DNA of 64,000 bases from Prorocentrum cordatum (taxonomy: Eukaryota > Sar > Dinophyceae > Prorocentrales > Prorocentraceae): assembly GCA_963575745.1 (NCBI GenBank), contig CAUYUJ010000336.1, positions 424,580 to 488,579 of the forward strand, written 5' to 3'. The position numbers and the translations under genes were made by a program. The notes beneath the pieces were generated by a model. The model saw only the letters and a program-made list of their open reading frames with translations. It was not told the origin of the DNA and did no database searches. Shown piece after piece: positions 42,801 to 52,640 of the stretch. Every line of letters starts with the position of its first letter. Within the stretch, counting starts at the first letter, position 1.

Positions 42801-44055
42801 GAGGCAGGATGACGCTTCGACCGCATTTCCTGCACATCCTGAGCAGGACTCGCTGTCGGTGTCGTCGCGGACGTTGTCCGTTCGAGACAGGATGCAGCTT
42901 CGATCGCATTTCCTGTCCATCCTGAACTGGACTCGCTGTCGGTGTCGCCGCGGAAGTTGCCCGTTCGCGACAGGATGCCGCCTCGACCGCATTCCCTGTC
43001 CATCCTGAGCGGGACTCGCTGTCGGTGTCGCCGCGGACGTTGTTCGTTCGAGACAGGGTGCCCCCTCGACCGCATTTCCTGTCCATCCTGAGCAGGGCTC
43101 GCTGTCGGTGTCGCCGCGGACGCTGTCCGTTCGAGACAGGACGCCGCCTCGAGCGCATTTCCTGCCCATCCTGAGCAGGACTCGCTGTCGGTGTCGCCGC
43201 GGACGTTGCCCGTTCGAGAAAGGATGCCGCCTCGACCGCATTTCCTGTCCATCCTGAGCAGGACTCGCTGTCGGTGCCGCCGCGGACGTTGTCCGTTCGA
43301 GATAGAATGCCGCCTCGACCGCAGTTTCTGTCCATCCTGAGCAGGACTCGCTGTCGGCGCCGCCGCGGACGTTGTCCGTTCGAGACAGGATGCCGCCTCG
43401 ACTGCATTTCCTGTCCATCCTGAGCAGGACTCGCTGTCGGTGCCGCCGCGGACGTCGTCCGTTCGAGACAGGATGCTGCCTCGACCGCATTTCCTGCCCA
43501 TCCTGAGCAGGACTCGCTGTCGGTGTCGCCGCGGACGTTGTCCGTTCGAGACAGGATGCCGCCTCGACCTGATTTCCTGTCCATCCTGAGCAGGACTCGC
43601 TGTCGGTGTCGCCGCGGACGTTGTCCGTTCGAGACAGGGTGCCCCCTCGACCGCATTCCCTGTCCATCCTGAGCAGGACTCGCTGTCGGTGTCGCCGCGA
43701 CTGTTGTCCGTTCGAGAAAGGATGCCGCCTCGACCGCATTTAGCGTTCATCCTCCGCAGGACTCGCTGTCGGTGTCGCCGCGGACGTTGTCCGTTCGCGA
43801 CAGGATGCTGCCTCGACCGCATTTCCTGCCCATCCTGAGCAGGACTCGCTGTCGGTGTCGCCGCGGACGTTGTCCGTTCGAGACAGGATGCCGCCTCGAC
43901 CGCAGAGCAGGACTCGCTGTCGGTGTCGCCGCGGACGTTGTCCGTTCGAGACAGGATGCCGCCTCGACCGCAGTTCCTGTCCATCCTGAGCAGGACTCGC
44001 TGTCGGTATCGCCGCGGACGTTGTCCGTTCGAGACAGGATGCCGCCTGCGCGGCA
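39838..44055 (+). repeat. 83-bp satellite array
   Basis: About fifty tandem copies of an 83-bp unit containing GACAGGATGCCGCCTCGACC, GCATTTCCTGTCCATCCTGA and GTCGGTGTCGCCGCGGACGT. Spacings of 83 and 82 are seen at 41641, 41724 and 41806. On the minus strand the consensus has no stop in any of the three frames, and since 83 leaves remainder 2 on division by 3, one frame runs open for about 1,300 codons as an 83-residue super-repeat. It is treated as satellite and not as a gene. Units between 40380 and 41060 are full of small indels; the rest are uniform. It lies inside the LUC7 intron between exons 6 and 7. Confidence 0.95.
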
Positions 44056-44084
44056 TCGAAGGCGAAAACATTGCGTAGACACAA

Positions 44085-44250
44085 ACATGGGGAGGTCCGC
44101 GCAGATTTCTTGGATCTGCGATTCACCCCCCTAGCGGCGCCTCTGGCGCCGCCCCTGGCGCGCTCCGCGCGTCGGGGAGGGGGGTGGGTTCGAGCGCCGA
44201 CGAGCGCCGATCCAAGGCATCCGCGCGGATCTCCGAAAGCTGTATGTTTG
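44085..44250. repeat. short foldback element (MITE-like), copy 2
   Basis: GAGGTCCGCGCAGATTTCTT followed by GGATCTGCG at 44091 pairs with GATCCAAGGCATCCGCGCGG, then ATCTCCGAA at 44210. Flanking ACAAACAT and ATGTTTGT (44080, 44244) also pair. It directly abuts the right end of the 83-bp satellite. Confidence 0.6.
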
Positions 44251-44639
44251 TGCAGTTTTTCCGACAGCGGCCGCCGCTTTCGGTTTTAGACAGCGCTTGC
44301 TGTTGCGCATCGTGCTCCCCAGACGGCATAAGATGACACCGAGACGGCCCGAGAGGCCCGCAGCACGAATTGGCATGTCGAGCCCTTTGCCCCAGAATGG
44401 CCCCCGAGACCGCCAGCGGGACCCCGAGGGGTCCCCCCAGAGTCTCCAGGAGGCCCCCTATAGAGGCCCCAACCAGGCTCCAACCAGGTCCGGGCGCCAC
44501 GCACCCGCGCGCTGACCTCCCGAGCAGCGCGCACCGGCCTCGAGGCGGCGGCGGCGCAGGGCGCCGCGGCCGCGCGTCAGGCGCCGGGTGCACCGCCAGC
44601 GCCAGCACCGAGCCCTCGGGCCCCGCGCGCAGCGCGCGC
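44251..44639. other. unassigned GC-rich segment
   Basis: Open in several frames on both strands because of very high GC; readings are Ala/Pro/Arg rich. No domain recognised. Confidence 0.35.
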
Positions 44640-45090
44640 AGAGGACCCATCGGCGGCGAGCCGGGGGCGCATCCCGACCAGGGCTTCGAGACGAATCCGA
44701 TCGTGGCGACGAGAGCCTCCCGGGAGGCCCAAAGAGGCGGAAACAGGGCAACTGTAGCGGCAGCGGCATCTTCAAAGATTGAGGCATGGAGTGTCTTCGG
44801 AGGAGGTTTCGAAGACTCCTCAGAAGGCGCGAGGGATGCTGAGAAGCCCCGCCGTCTTCTGCGAGGGCCTGCCCCCTACTTCCCCTCAGGTTCGCCGCCG
44901 AACTCAAATTTTCGCCCCCTTAGGTTCGCCGCCGGAAGGGTGCCGACACCGCTACACTTACCTCGTTTATGCTTGTTTGGGCCTCCCGGGAGGCCTTCGT
45001 CGCCACGGCTGGATCGCCTCGAAGCTCTGGTCGGGATGCGCCCTGGGAGAGGTCCAGGGAGTGGCGGTATTGGAAAGAGCGTGTTCTACC
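44640..45090. repeat. inverted pair of the CTCCCGGGAGGCC repeat
   Basis: 44680-44735 carries the reverse complement of the repeat at 12845 and 13035 (GGCGACGAGAGCCTCCCGGG). 44977-45060 carries a + strand copy (GGCCTCCCGGGAGGCCTTCG, then CGCCACGGCTGGATCGCC). The two face each other around about 230 bp. Confidence 0.65.
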
Positions 45091-45905
45091 GCTGCTGGCG
45101 GAAAACCGGGGGGGGATCCACTACCGGTTCGAACCCCTCCCCCCCCCCAGTTCTTCATGAAAAGGGGGGGGGTCACTACCGGTTCGAACCCCCCCCCCCC
45201 CTCGAACTCGAAAACCGGGGGAGGTCACTACCGGTTCGACCCCCCCCCCCTCGAAAACCGAGGGGGGGTGCGGACAGAGGTGGGGACGGTGGTGGTGGGG
45301 ACAGTGGTGAGGGGACAGCGGGACAGTGGTGGGGACAGTGGGACAGTGGTGGGGACGGTAGTTGTGGGGACAATGGGGAGGACAATGGTGGGAACAGTGG
45401 GGACAGTGGGACAGTGGCGGGGACGGTGGTGATGGGGACAGTGGTGTGGGGACAGTGGGAACGTGGTGGAAACAGTAAGACAGTGGAGGGTACAGTGGTG
45501 GTGGGGACAGCGGTGAAGGCGGTGGCGAGGACGGCGGTGGGACAATGGGACAGAGGTACAGTGGGGACAGTGGTGGGGACAGTGGGGGGGACAGTGGTGG
45601 GAACAGTGGGACAGCTCAATGGTTCGAACCGGTAGTGACCCCCCCCTCCGGTTTTCGAGGGGGGGGGGAGGGGTTCGAACCGGTAGTGACCCCCCCCGGT
45701 TTTCGAGTTCGAGGGGGGGGGGGAGGGGTTAGGGGAGGGGGGGGTTTTGCTTGGGGAAGGGGGGGGAGGGGTTCCAGCAGGGGGGGGGATTTTCGGAGGT
45801 GCGGGGGGGGAGAGTGGGGGGGGGAACCCCGGGTTCCGGAGGAAAAGGGCGGCAATTCTCCACAGTAAAGCGGCGGTGGATCACGCTCTCTCCGGTATTG
45901 GTATC
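45055..45905. repeat. 850-bp foldback with GGGGACAGTGG core
   Basis: Outer left GAGTGGCGGTATTGGAAAGA, then GCGTG, is mirrored by ATCACGCTCTCTCCGGTATT at 45878. Inner left has three CACTACCGGTTCGAACCC copies (45118, 45173, 45226); inner right has two GGGTTCGAACCGGTAGTG copies (starting near 45629 and 45676) followed by CCCCCC. The centre (45290-45610) is a short-unit minisatellite of GGTGGGGACAGTGGGACAGT type. C and G homopolymer runs of 8-12 occur in the arms. Confidence 0.8.
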
Positions 45906-45939
45906 TTGTGGTTTTCCCAAAGACCTTAGGACACTCTAA

Positions 45940-45968
45940 CCCGTGCCTCGGGGCACGGTGGCGGACGG
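45940..45968 (+). repeat. isolated TIR-element end
   Basis: CGTGCCTCGGGGCACGGTGG followed by CGG, the same hairpin end as at 18134 and 58470. No element body of the CTTGG type is attached on the left; the foldback at 45055-45905 lies there instead. Confidence 0.5.
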
Positions 45969-46471
45969 ATAGAAGGTTGCTCCAGCACATAAGAAGGAAG
46001 ATGGGGAACGAGGCGGGAGGACGACGAGGCCAGGCCTCTTCCTCCTCGTGCTTGTCTTGCGCCTCCTCATCATCCCTCTCCTTCTCCTAATCAATCAAAC
46101 TCAGACACACTCGGCCCAAGTCCTATTCGTAGCGTTTGGTTTCGCGATGGGTCCCAGGTCCTGTTTGGTGCCTTCGCGTGGCGCCTGGGGAACTCCGATT
46201 CCTGCCGCGGCTTTGTCTTTGCAGCAGTTGGCGGATGGCGAGACTGGACGAATTCGTTGAGTACGGTTTTCAATGCGCTGGGTTTGGATTTGTATATATT
46301 GCGGCCGAAGCCTGCTTCTGGAGGTGTCTGGTATGTGTTTCTTTTTCATCCTTTGGTTCACTGGCGGAGATGTTCCTATGTTGGTCAAGCTCTGGAGATT
46401 TCTTCCAAGTATGGGATAGCGCCGAGGAACACGAGATGCGCCCAATAAGGTGAAGAGTTTGTCATGAGTCT
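45969..46471. other. no recognisable gene
   Basis: Moderate-GC unique sequence, open in short frames only. Nothing recognised. Confidence 0.4.
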
Positions 46472-46632
46472 TTAGTAAGTGCTGTTTCCAAGTGGTAGGC
46501 CGTGACGTTTCACAGTGTCTGTTGTTTGGTAGTGGTTTCCAGGTGCGCGGCGCGTTGCTTGCAACATTTCCTGGTTGGGCCGTGATATTGCGAAGGCCTT
46601 ACGGCCGTTGCTGCCGACCCTGAGAGCGACGA
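46472..46632 (-). CDS. possible minus-strand terminal exon
   Basis: On the minus strand, a CTC/TCC tract (46860 down to 46640) ends in CTTCGTCGCTCTCAG and is followed by VGSNGRKAFAISRPNQEMLQ, then ATRRAPGNHYQTTDTVKRHG and LPLGNSTY before a stop at 46472. The arrangement copies that of real exons here (pyrimidine triplets, then CAG/G, then unbiased coding). The protein is not recognised. It would be nested antisense in a LUC7 intron; chance cannot be excluded. Confidence 0.25.
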
Positions 46633-46757
46633 AGATGAAAACGAGGGGGGGCAGGGTGGAGGAGGTGGATGAGAGAGGAGGAGGGGGGAGAAGGATGTGG
46701 AGGAGAAGCAAGAGGAGGAGAAAGAGGCAGAGGAGAGCGGGAGGATGGGGAGCAGAA

Positions 46758-46764
<7 letters not shown>

Positions 46765-46788
<24 letters not shown>

Positions 46789-46862
46789 GAGGAGGAGGAG
46801 GAGGAGGAGGAGGAGGAGGAGGAGGAAGAGGAGGAGGAGGAGGAAGAGGAAGAGGAGGAGGC
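46765..46862 (+). repeat. GAG triplet microsatellite
   Basis: GGAGGAGGA run of almost 100 bases, the complement of the CCT array at 36388. Confidence 0.9.
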
Positions 46863-47520
46863 CAGAGGCTTTCTTGGGACAGCCTGTGGCTCTCCTGAGG
46901 CCGTCTTGGGCCGTCCAGGGCTCCTCTTGCGCCGTCTCGAGGCACTCTTGGAGGCCTCCTGGGCAATTTGGGGCTTTTTGGGGGGCTGTCTTGGGGCAGT
47001 TTGGGGGCCCCTTGGGAGCCTCTTGGGGCCTCTTGGGGCTTCTTCGGGGCCTCTTTGAGGGCCTCTTGGAGCTGAGAACTCGAAATGTCCGTTCGGGTCC
47101 CCCGTCTGGGCACTCTCCTGGAGCCGTCTTGGGGGCCTCTTGGGCCGTCTTGGATGCGTCTCGGGCCGTCCTGGAGCCCTCTTCGGCCGTTAGGGGACCC
47201 TCTTGGGGGCCTCTTTGGCCGTCTCGGGGCGATCTTTGGGGCCTCTTGGGCCGTCTTGGCGCGTCGGGAAGCGGAAGAGGCAAGAATGCCACAATTTGTC
47301 AAACACGTAGGGGAAATCAATGAATTTCCCCTCTTGGGGCTCTCGTAAGAAACCTCTTGGAGGCCTCTTAGGGGCGCTTTGCAGGCCTCTTGGGCCGTCT
47401 GGAGGCCGTCAAAGCGTCTTGGACAGATCGTTCGGCGATTCGGGGTTCTCTTGGACTGTCTTTGGGGCCTCTTGGGGCACTCTTGGCCCGTCTTGGGGCT
47501 TTTTTGGGCTCCGGCACTCC
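46863..47520 (+). repeat. CTTGG-rich element body
   Basis: TTGG-periodic tract with the landmarks GAGAACTCGAAATGTCCGTT (47070) and GAAGCGGAAGAGGCAAGAAT (47268), followed by AATCAATGAATTTC. No terminal repeats found. Confidence 0.8.
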
Positions 47521-48074
47521 CCGGGGGGGTGGAGCGTTTGACCCCCCTCGCCCCCCCAGGACCCCCCCTCACCCCCCCCCCAGCGGGGGAGGGATCGAAG
47601 GGAAGGGGCTTCCCTTCGACTCAATTACGACGTTGGTCAATTTCACTTTGGCTGGCGCGCTGAGGAGGTCCCTGGGGCTGCCCGTCGACTCAAGTACGAC
47701 CAACGAATGACAGAGGGGGGAGGCAGGGAAAGGGGACGACAGAGATTACGACCAACGAATGACGGAGATGAGGAGTTGAACGGACAAACCCCTCACACAC
47801 GCCGACAGGATCGGCGGATTTCACATTCGCTCTGTTCTGGAGGATTATTTGTCAGCCGTGGTCTGTCGTTGAGTTCGTTGTCCAGTGCGTGCGCGTGCCA
47901 GTGCATGTCGTCTCGTTGTTCCACGAGCTCAGTGCACGTGCGTTGTAACAAAATCCGACTGTCATGGCGCCCACACCACTCCACCCCTCCTGAACAAACT
48001 CCCCCCCCTCCCTCCCGCGCCCCCCCTCCTTCCCTCCTTCCCGCGGCCGGGCGCACCCGGCGCGGCGTTGCGAG
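47521..48074 (+). other. spacer and pyrimidine tract before LUC7 exon 7
   Basis: C/G homopolymer-rich start; TACGACCAACGAATGACAGA is repeated at 47695 and 47747. From 47970 to 48050 the sequence is C/T rich (CTCCCCCCCCTCCCTCCCGC, then CTCCTTCCCTCC), ending at the acceptor TTGCGAG at 48074. Confidence 0.5.
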
Positions 48075-48149
48075 GCGGTGGACGGCCACATCACCGCGCG
48101 CGAGATGTTGGTAAGCGAGAAGGTCCAAGCGGCAGAGAAGATGGCCGAG
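48075..48149 (+). CDS. LUC7: LUC7-like protein, exon 7
   Basis: Encodes AVDGHITAREMLVSEKVQAA, then EKMAE, an amphipathic coiled-coil segment aligning with ETQEEISAEVAAKAERVHEL of the animal proteins. Seventy-five bases, phase 0 at both ends. Acceptor GCGAG/GCG; donor GCCGAG/GCGCGT (GC type). Joined to exon 8 it gives EKMAE-DGDMDASRDTM, corresponding to VEQLGAEGNVEESQKVM. A GT at 48111 inside the exon (TTG/GTAAGC) looks like a classical donor, but using it would lose the conserved continuation. Confidence 0.82.
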
Positions 48150-49160
48150 GCGCGTCTCACGGCCGGGCGGGGCGAAAGGGGGGAGGAGGTAGGAGGTTGA
48201 CGTCGTGAAGGAAAGAGATCTTGCAGGAGAGAGATCCGAGGGTTTCGCCAATTCTGGCGCTCGGGACCTGGGACCGAAACGCGACCAGGATGAAAATCAG
48301 GTCCCCAAGAAAAGCCCTTTTCCTTCATGCCACAACGGGGGAACAGAGGAAGAACTATGTTTCCTGGCGGTTTTGACCATTGCTTCCAGAGATGTCTGGA
48401 GACTTCCAGGGGCCTCCAAGGACGTTCCAGGGAGGGAGAGGGAAGCGGACAAGGGTGAAGAGGCAGGAGGAGGGAAGGAGGGAGGAGGATGGAGGGATGG
48501 AGGAAGTGTTTTTTGTTGTTGTCAGAAACATGTTGGTGACGCCTCGCTCCACGACATGGCCTTCTGTATCTCGCGGGCGGGTACACTCTGGAAGGCGCCT
48601 CGCATCCGCGCTGTTCTAAGTCCATAGTTCTCTCCCGCTGGGCATCTCTTCCTTCTTGTCCAGCGAAAAAGGTGAGCCTCGTCGATGGCGAGCTTCACAT
48701 TATGCGGGTGTTTCTTTTGGCGCAGCAGCGAGAGGCGAATCTGCGCTGTAGGTTTGGTAGGCTCCTTTTCACACGGCTAAAAGTGTTACTCAGCGCCCGT
48801 TCGAAAACACAGCATCGAACGCGGAAGGTAAATTGGTCCGCACGGGCCAACTCGTGGCCGAGGTCGCGCCACGCGATTCTTTGGTTTCTTCTGATCCCCC
48901 CTGTAGGCGCGGCGCTTGAGAACTGGCTTTGCAGGCCGAGCGGCCGTAGCGACAGCGGACATCGCCATTCGACGCATTGTGCTTCCGGGAAGGTTCGTGG
49001 CCAAGAGACCCACTCAGGAGTCCAGTGCGCCTACGCCGATGGCACCCTGGGCCCGAGGCCAGCTGTTGCCCTCCCCAAAGATGCCTGAAGTCAGTTGTTC
49101 GAGCAATCGCCTCCGCCGCCAGCGTGAATCCTCCCTCCTTCCTCTTCCAAGTGGGCGGAC
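48150..49160. other. start of LUC7 intron 7, unassigned
   Basis: Lower-GC, largely unique sequence. A frame is open at 48205-48627 (+) and another at 48672-49088 (+); neither has a recognisable domain. The AGG/GGA-rich part at 48430-48500 is purine-rich. Confidence 0.35.
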
Positions 49161-49164
49161 GGGG

Positions 49165-49169
49165 GGTGT

Positions 49170-49223
<54 letters not shown>

Positions 49224-49242
49224 GAGAGAGAGAGAGAGAATA
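49165..49242 (+). repeat. AG and ACAG microsatellite
   Basis: GAGAGAGAGAGAGAGA, then ACAGACAGACAGACAG, then GAGAGAGA. Confidence 0.95.
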
Positions 49243-49599
49243 GCAAGGGCAAGGACGCGTAAGGCATGAGAGAAGAGCGAGAAGGGAGGGACAGCGGATG
49301 GAAGAGAGGAGCCAGAGAGAGGAGGACGTAGAGAGGAGAGGAGACGGAGCAGAGATTGGGAGGGCGAGTCACGGGAGGAGTGCGAGTCACACCCCAAACG
49401 ACTAGACGCAGTTGCAAGACAGGCATAGCGATACGATCTCATTGTGTCGAGACGTTGGCATGTATTGAGTTAGAACCTCAGTTCGCGTGGTTCTTGCGTG
49501 TATACGTATAACGGGGGACCGGGTCCGGGGGCCGGGGGCCGGCGCCCCGACCGCAAATGTGGGGCCCGGGCGTCATGTTCCTTGTGTTTTTACGGGGTT

Positions 49600-50815
49600 T
49601 CGGCGACCCGGGGCCAACAGGGCTCCAAGAGGCTGCAGGGAGGCCCCAGGAGGCCGCAGCGATGGCTCCAGACGCCTTTCAAGACGACTCCCATGAGGCC
49701 AAGAAGGCCCCCGAAGGCCCCGAAGACGCCCCAAGAGGCACCCCGAAAGAGGCCCAATAAGCAACAATCGTCGATTTCCGATTGGGAAACTGATATTTTT
49801 GGGGTGTTCGTCCATTGCGTCCAAGACGGCCCAAGAGGCACCCAAGCCGGTCGAGGATGCCCCCAAGAGGGCCCCAAGACGGCCCACGAAGGGGCCAAGA
49901 CGGCCCACGAGGCGCCCAAACCGCCCAAGAGCGCCCCAAGGCGGCGCCCAAGACAGGGACGAGGAACCGGAAACTCTCGCCTTTTGACCCAAGAAACCCC
50001 CAGGAGGCCCCAAGAGGGTCCAAGAAGGGGCCCAGAAGCCCCAAGAGGCCCCCATGAGACCCGAAAAAACATCAAAAGAGCCCCCAAAGACGCCCCAAGA
50101 GGCACCCCCGAGAGACGCCCAATAGGCAAACATCGATGATTTCCTTTTGGGAAGCTGATATTTTTGGCGTGTTTGCCTTTTGGGCGTCCACTGCGTCTAA
50201 GACGGCCCAAGAGGCACCCAAGCCGGTCGAGGATGCCCCTAAGAGGGCCCCAAGACGGCAATGAGGGGGCCAAGACGGCCCACGAGGCGCCCAAATCGCC
50301 CAAGAACGCCCCAAGGCGGCGCCCAAGACGGGGACGAGGAACCGGAAGTTCGCGCCTTTGGCCCAAGAGACTCCCAGGAGGCCCAAAGACGCTCCAAGAA
50401 GGGGCCAGGAAGCCCCAAGAGGCCCCCATGAGACCCGAAACAACACCAAAAGAGGCCCCCAAAGACGCCCCAAGAGGCACCCCAATAGAGCCTCTAATTA
50501 TCAACAATCGTAGATTTTCTATTGGAAAGCTGATATTTTTGGCGTGTTCGCTTTTGAGGCGTCCATTGCGTCCAAGACGGCCCAAGAGGCACCCAAGACG
50601 GTCGAGGATACCCCCAAGAGGGCCCCAAGACGGCAACGAGGGGGCCAAGGCGGCGCCCGAGACGGGGACGAGGAGCTGAAGATTCGAACATTTTGACCCA
50701 AGAGGCCCCCAGGAGACCCCAAAAGGCCCCAAGAAGCGCCCAAGAAGCCCCAAGAGGCCCCCCAGAGACCCGAAACAACACCAAAGCAGGCCCCGAAACC
50801 GATTCTTGTGTCTGT
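49600..50815 (-). repeat. three tandem 370-bp CTTGG units, inverted
   Basis: CCAAGA-rich, that is the CTTGG family on the minus strand. CTGATATTTTTGG recurs at 49790, 50156 and 50530 (spacing 366 and 374). Each unit also carries GACGAGGAACCGGAA- and AGACCCGAAAAAACA-like segments. A minus frame is open across all three units for more than 400 codons (Gly/Leu/Ser/Trp), a consequence of repeat composition. Confidence 0.85.
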
Positions 50816-50857
50816 GACACGCTAGAACCAAAATTAAGCGCGCGCGAAGCGCGCGTG

Positions 50858-50990
50858 GTTCATGTATGTATGTATGTATGTATGTATGTATGTATGTATG
50901 TATGTACGTACGTACGTATGTATGTATGTATGTATGTATGTATGTATATATATGTGTATCTATATAGATGTGTATATGTATATGGATACA
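50858..50990 (+). repeat. GTAT tetranucleotide microsatellite
   Basis: GTATGTATGTAT run with a GTACGTAC interruption, ending in TATA repeats. A palindromic GCGCGCGAAGCGCGC lies just before it at 50838. Confidence 0.95.
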
Positions 50991-51640
50991 CATCATCGCC
51001 ATGCCGGAATGTCCTTGGATTATTGCGAGTGCGCCCGATTGCACATGTTGCTAATAAACACGAGCGCACCGCGACAGCAGTTCTGAAGGGGACGGGGGGA
51101 GGCATTGAACCCCCGTTTTACCCCCAAAGAAATCTAGCAAGATACTCGTCTTGCGTGGTTTGGTCGGCATCCCGCCCCTCTTGATGTCTTTTTATAGAAT
51201 ACAGTTTTAGCTCAGGAAATAAAGTATCCAACGCATGCAAAAGAGGGAGGGCTATTTTGCTGAGTTTGATTGCACAGTGGGCGGGATGCACATCCCGCAG
51301 TCATTGCGTATCGGCGTCGGCTTGGGACCATCTAGAGAGCGTTTCTTGTGTGTGTGTGTGTGTTCAAGGAAATGCGTGTCGCGGCCAAGTATGGGAACAT
51401 ATCACATACGTTGCACCACGTGGATCGCAGCACATAGATTGGACCACAGATCGTGGAACACTTAGATATCGCCTCACGCATTCCACATCCAGGGTGTAAG
51501 AATTCAAGTTTCGGGGTCCACGCTGGGAAACGCACTGGTTTTAACTCTGAGGTGCAGTCGTTGTTATTGTTGTAGGCCAGCAGGCAGATTTGGGCTCGTA
51601 TGCTCAATCCTACATTGGTTAGCGCCGCGCCACCCCACCG
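50991..51640. other. no recognisable gene
   Basis: Moderate-GC unique sequence with a short GT run at 51348. No exon or RNA gene recognised. Confidence 0.4.
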
Positions 51641-51763
51641 TTGCAGCAAGCGGATGGCATCCTTTTGAAAGAAGTGGGTCGTCTAGATTCAGCGGCGGGC
51701 AATGTTTCCGACGGGGCATTACCACCAGAATCCTCATCACCCGCCACCATCGCCGCCATCATC

Positions 51764-52288
51764 TTACTCCTTCCTGTGCGCGCCCCCTGGGGCAGAGGCG
51801 TCTTCTCCGCGCGGCGGGAGGCGCTGCCTGATCTGACTGGCGCGGGCGGAGCCCCCCAGACGCGACAACCGGGCAGCACAGACCTGGCGGAGCGGCGAGC
51901 TCGAGGTTGGACGGATCTCTGATTGCGCGGCGTCGGGAGTTCCCGCGTGTTCGGAGACCGCTGAGGATCCGCGGCGCGGTGTGGCGAGTTCCTCAAGCAG
52001 ATGTTCGGCGATTCGCGAGTGCTCACACCGAGCATCGAAACCGATGTGGCGAGGAGGTAGAAGGTCTGCCTGGTAGATAGAAACTGCCTTCGACATTTGC
52101 GAGGTGGTTCGGCCAGCGTCGTCGGAAGAGCGCATTCGGCGCGTTGGCTGGCACACCTCTTCGCATGGAAGCACAGCCCTTTTGCGTTTCTGGGGCGGTG
52201 CAGTCGGTTTCATCTGAAGCACAGGGACTGATTCTGCGATTTGGGATTTTGTAGCACCTCGCAGCTGAAGCGAAAGCGCCGAGGCCAC
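51764..52288 (-). CDS. hypothetical ORF, unknown
   Basis: Minus frame of 174 codons from an ATG at 52288, starting MASALSLQLRGATKSQIAES and containing EHSRIAEHLLEELATPRR-type sequence. Composition is Ser/Arg/Pro/Ala rich with few aromatics and no domain recognised. It is less repetitive than neighbouring frames, but the opposite strand is also partly open. It could be a gene remnant. Confidence 0.25.
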   Translation of the reverse strand: MASALSLQLRGATKSQIAESVPVLQMKPTAPPQKRKRAVLPCEEVCQPTRRMRSSDDAGRTTSQMSKAVSIYQADLLPPRHIGFDARCEHSRIAEHLLEELATPRRGSSAVSEHAGTPDAAQSEIRPTSSSPLRQVCAARLSRLGGSARASQIRQRLPPRGEDASAPGGAHRKE

Positions 52289-52640
52289 CCTGGCCCAGGC
52301 GACGAAAGGGCGCGCCCCGTCGAGGTGCGCGGGTTCTTGGAGGCGATGAATTAGACAGGGCCCGAATCATGCGCGGCGGAGCCAGGAACAGCAGCACGGA
52401 TCTGCCACTCGTCCACGGTACGCGGCACAGGATGGGAGCGCGATTGAGGCCGCGTCGTGGGAGGTGCGGAGGCGTTTTTTGTCCACTGCAAGCGCCCTTC
52501 CCCCAACGGCCGGGACGGGGAAGCCAGGGCTGTAGACAAACCGTTCCCAACCCGTTGCGCACTGCGGCACTGGGAGTGGTTGGTTGCTCTTGGGCGCCCA
52601 TGCAAAGTTGAGCGCCTCTCCAAAATAGTCGCACCCGTCG

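Noticed and set aside
39819-43739. A 1,306-codon open frame on the minus strand
   Set aside because: It is the 83-bp satellite read in one frame; other minus frames are also open for hundreds of codons, so openness reflects the unit and not selection for a protein.
45118-45695. Repeated GGTTCGAACC as tRNA T-arms
   Set aside because: These sit in C/G homopolymer repeats of a foldback element, without any cloverleaf context.
48111-48116. Classical GT donor TTG/GTAAGC inside LUC7 exon 7
   Set aside because: Reading through it gives SEKVQAAEKMAE, which continues the conserved coiled coil and joins exon 8 in frame at the homologous position.
48205-49088. Two successive + strand frames after exon 7
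   Set aside because: No domain, and no continuation of the LUC7 alignment, which instead resumes at exon 8.
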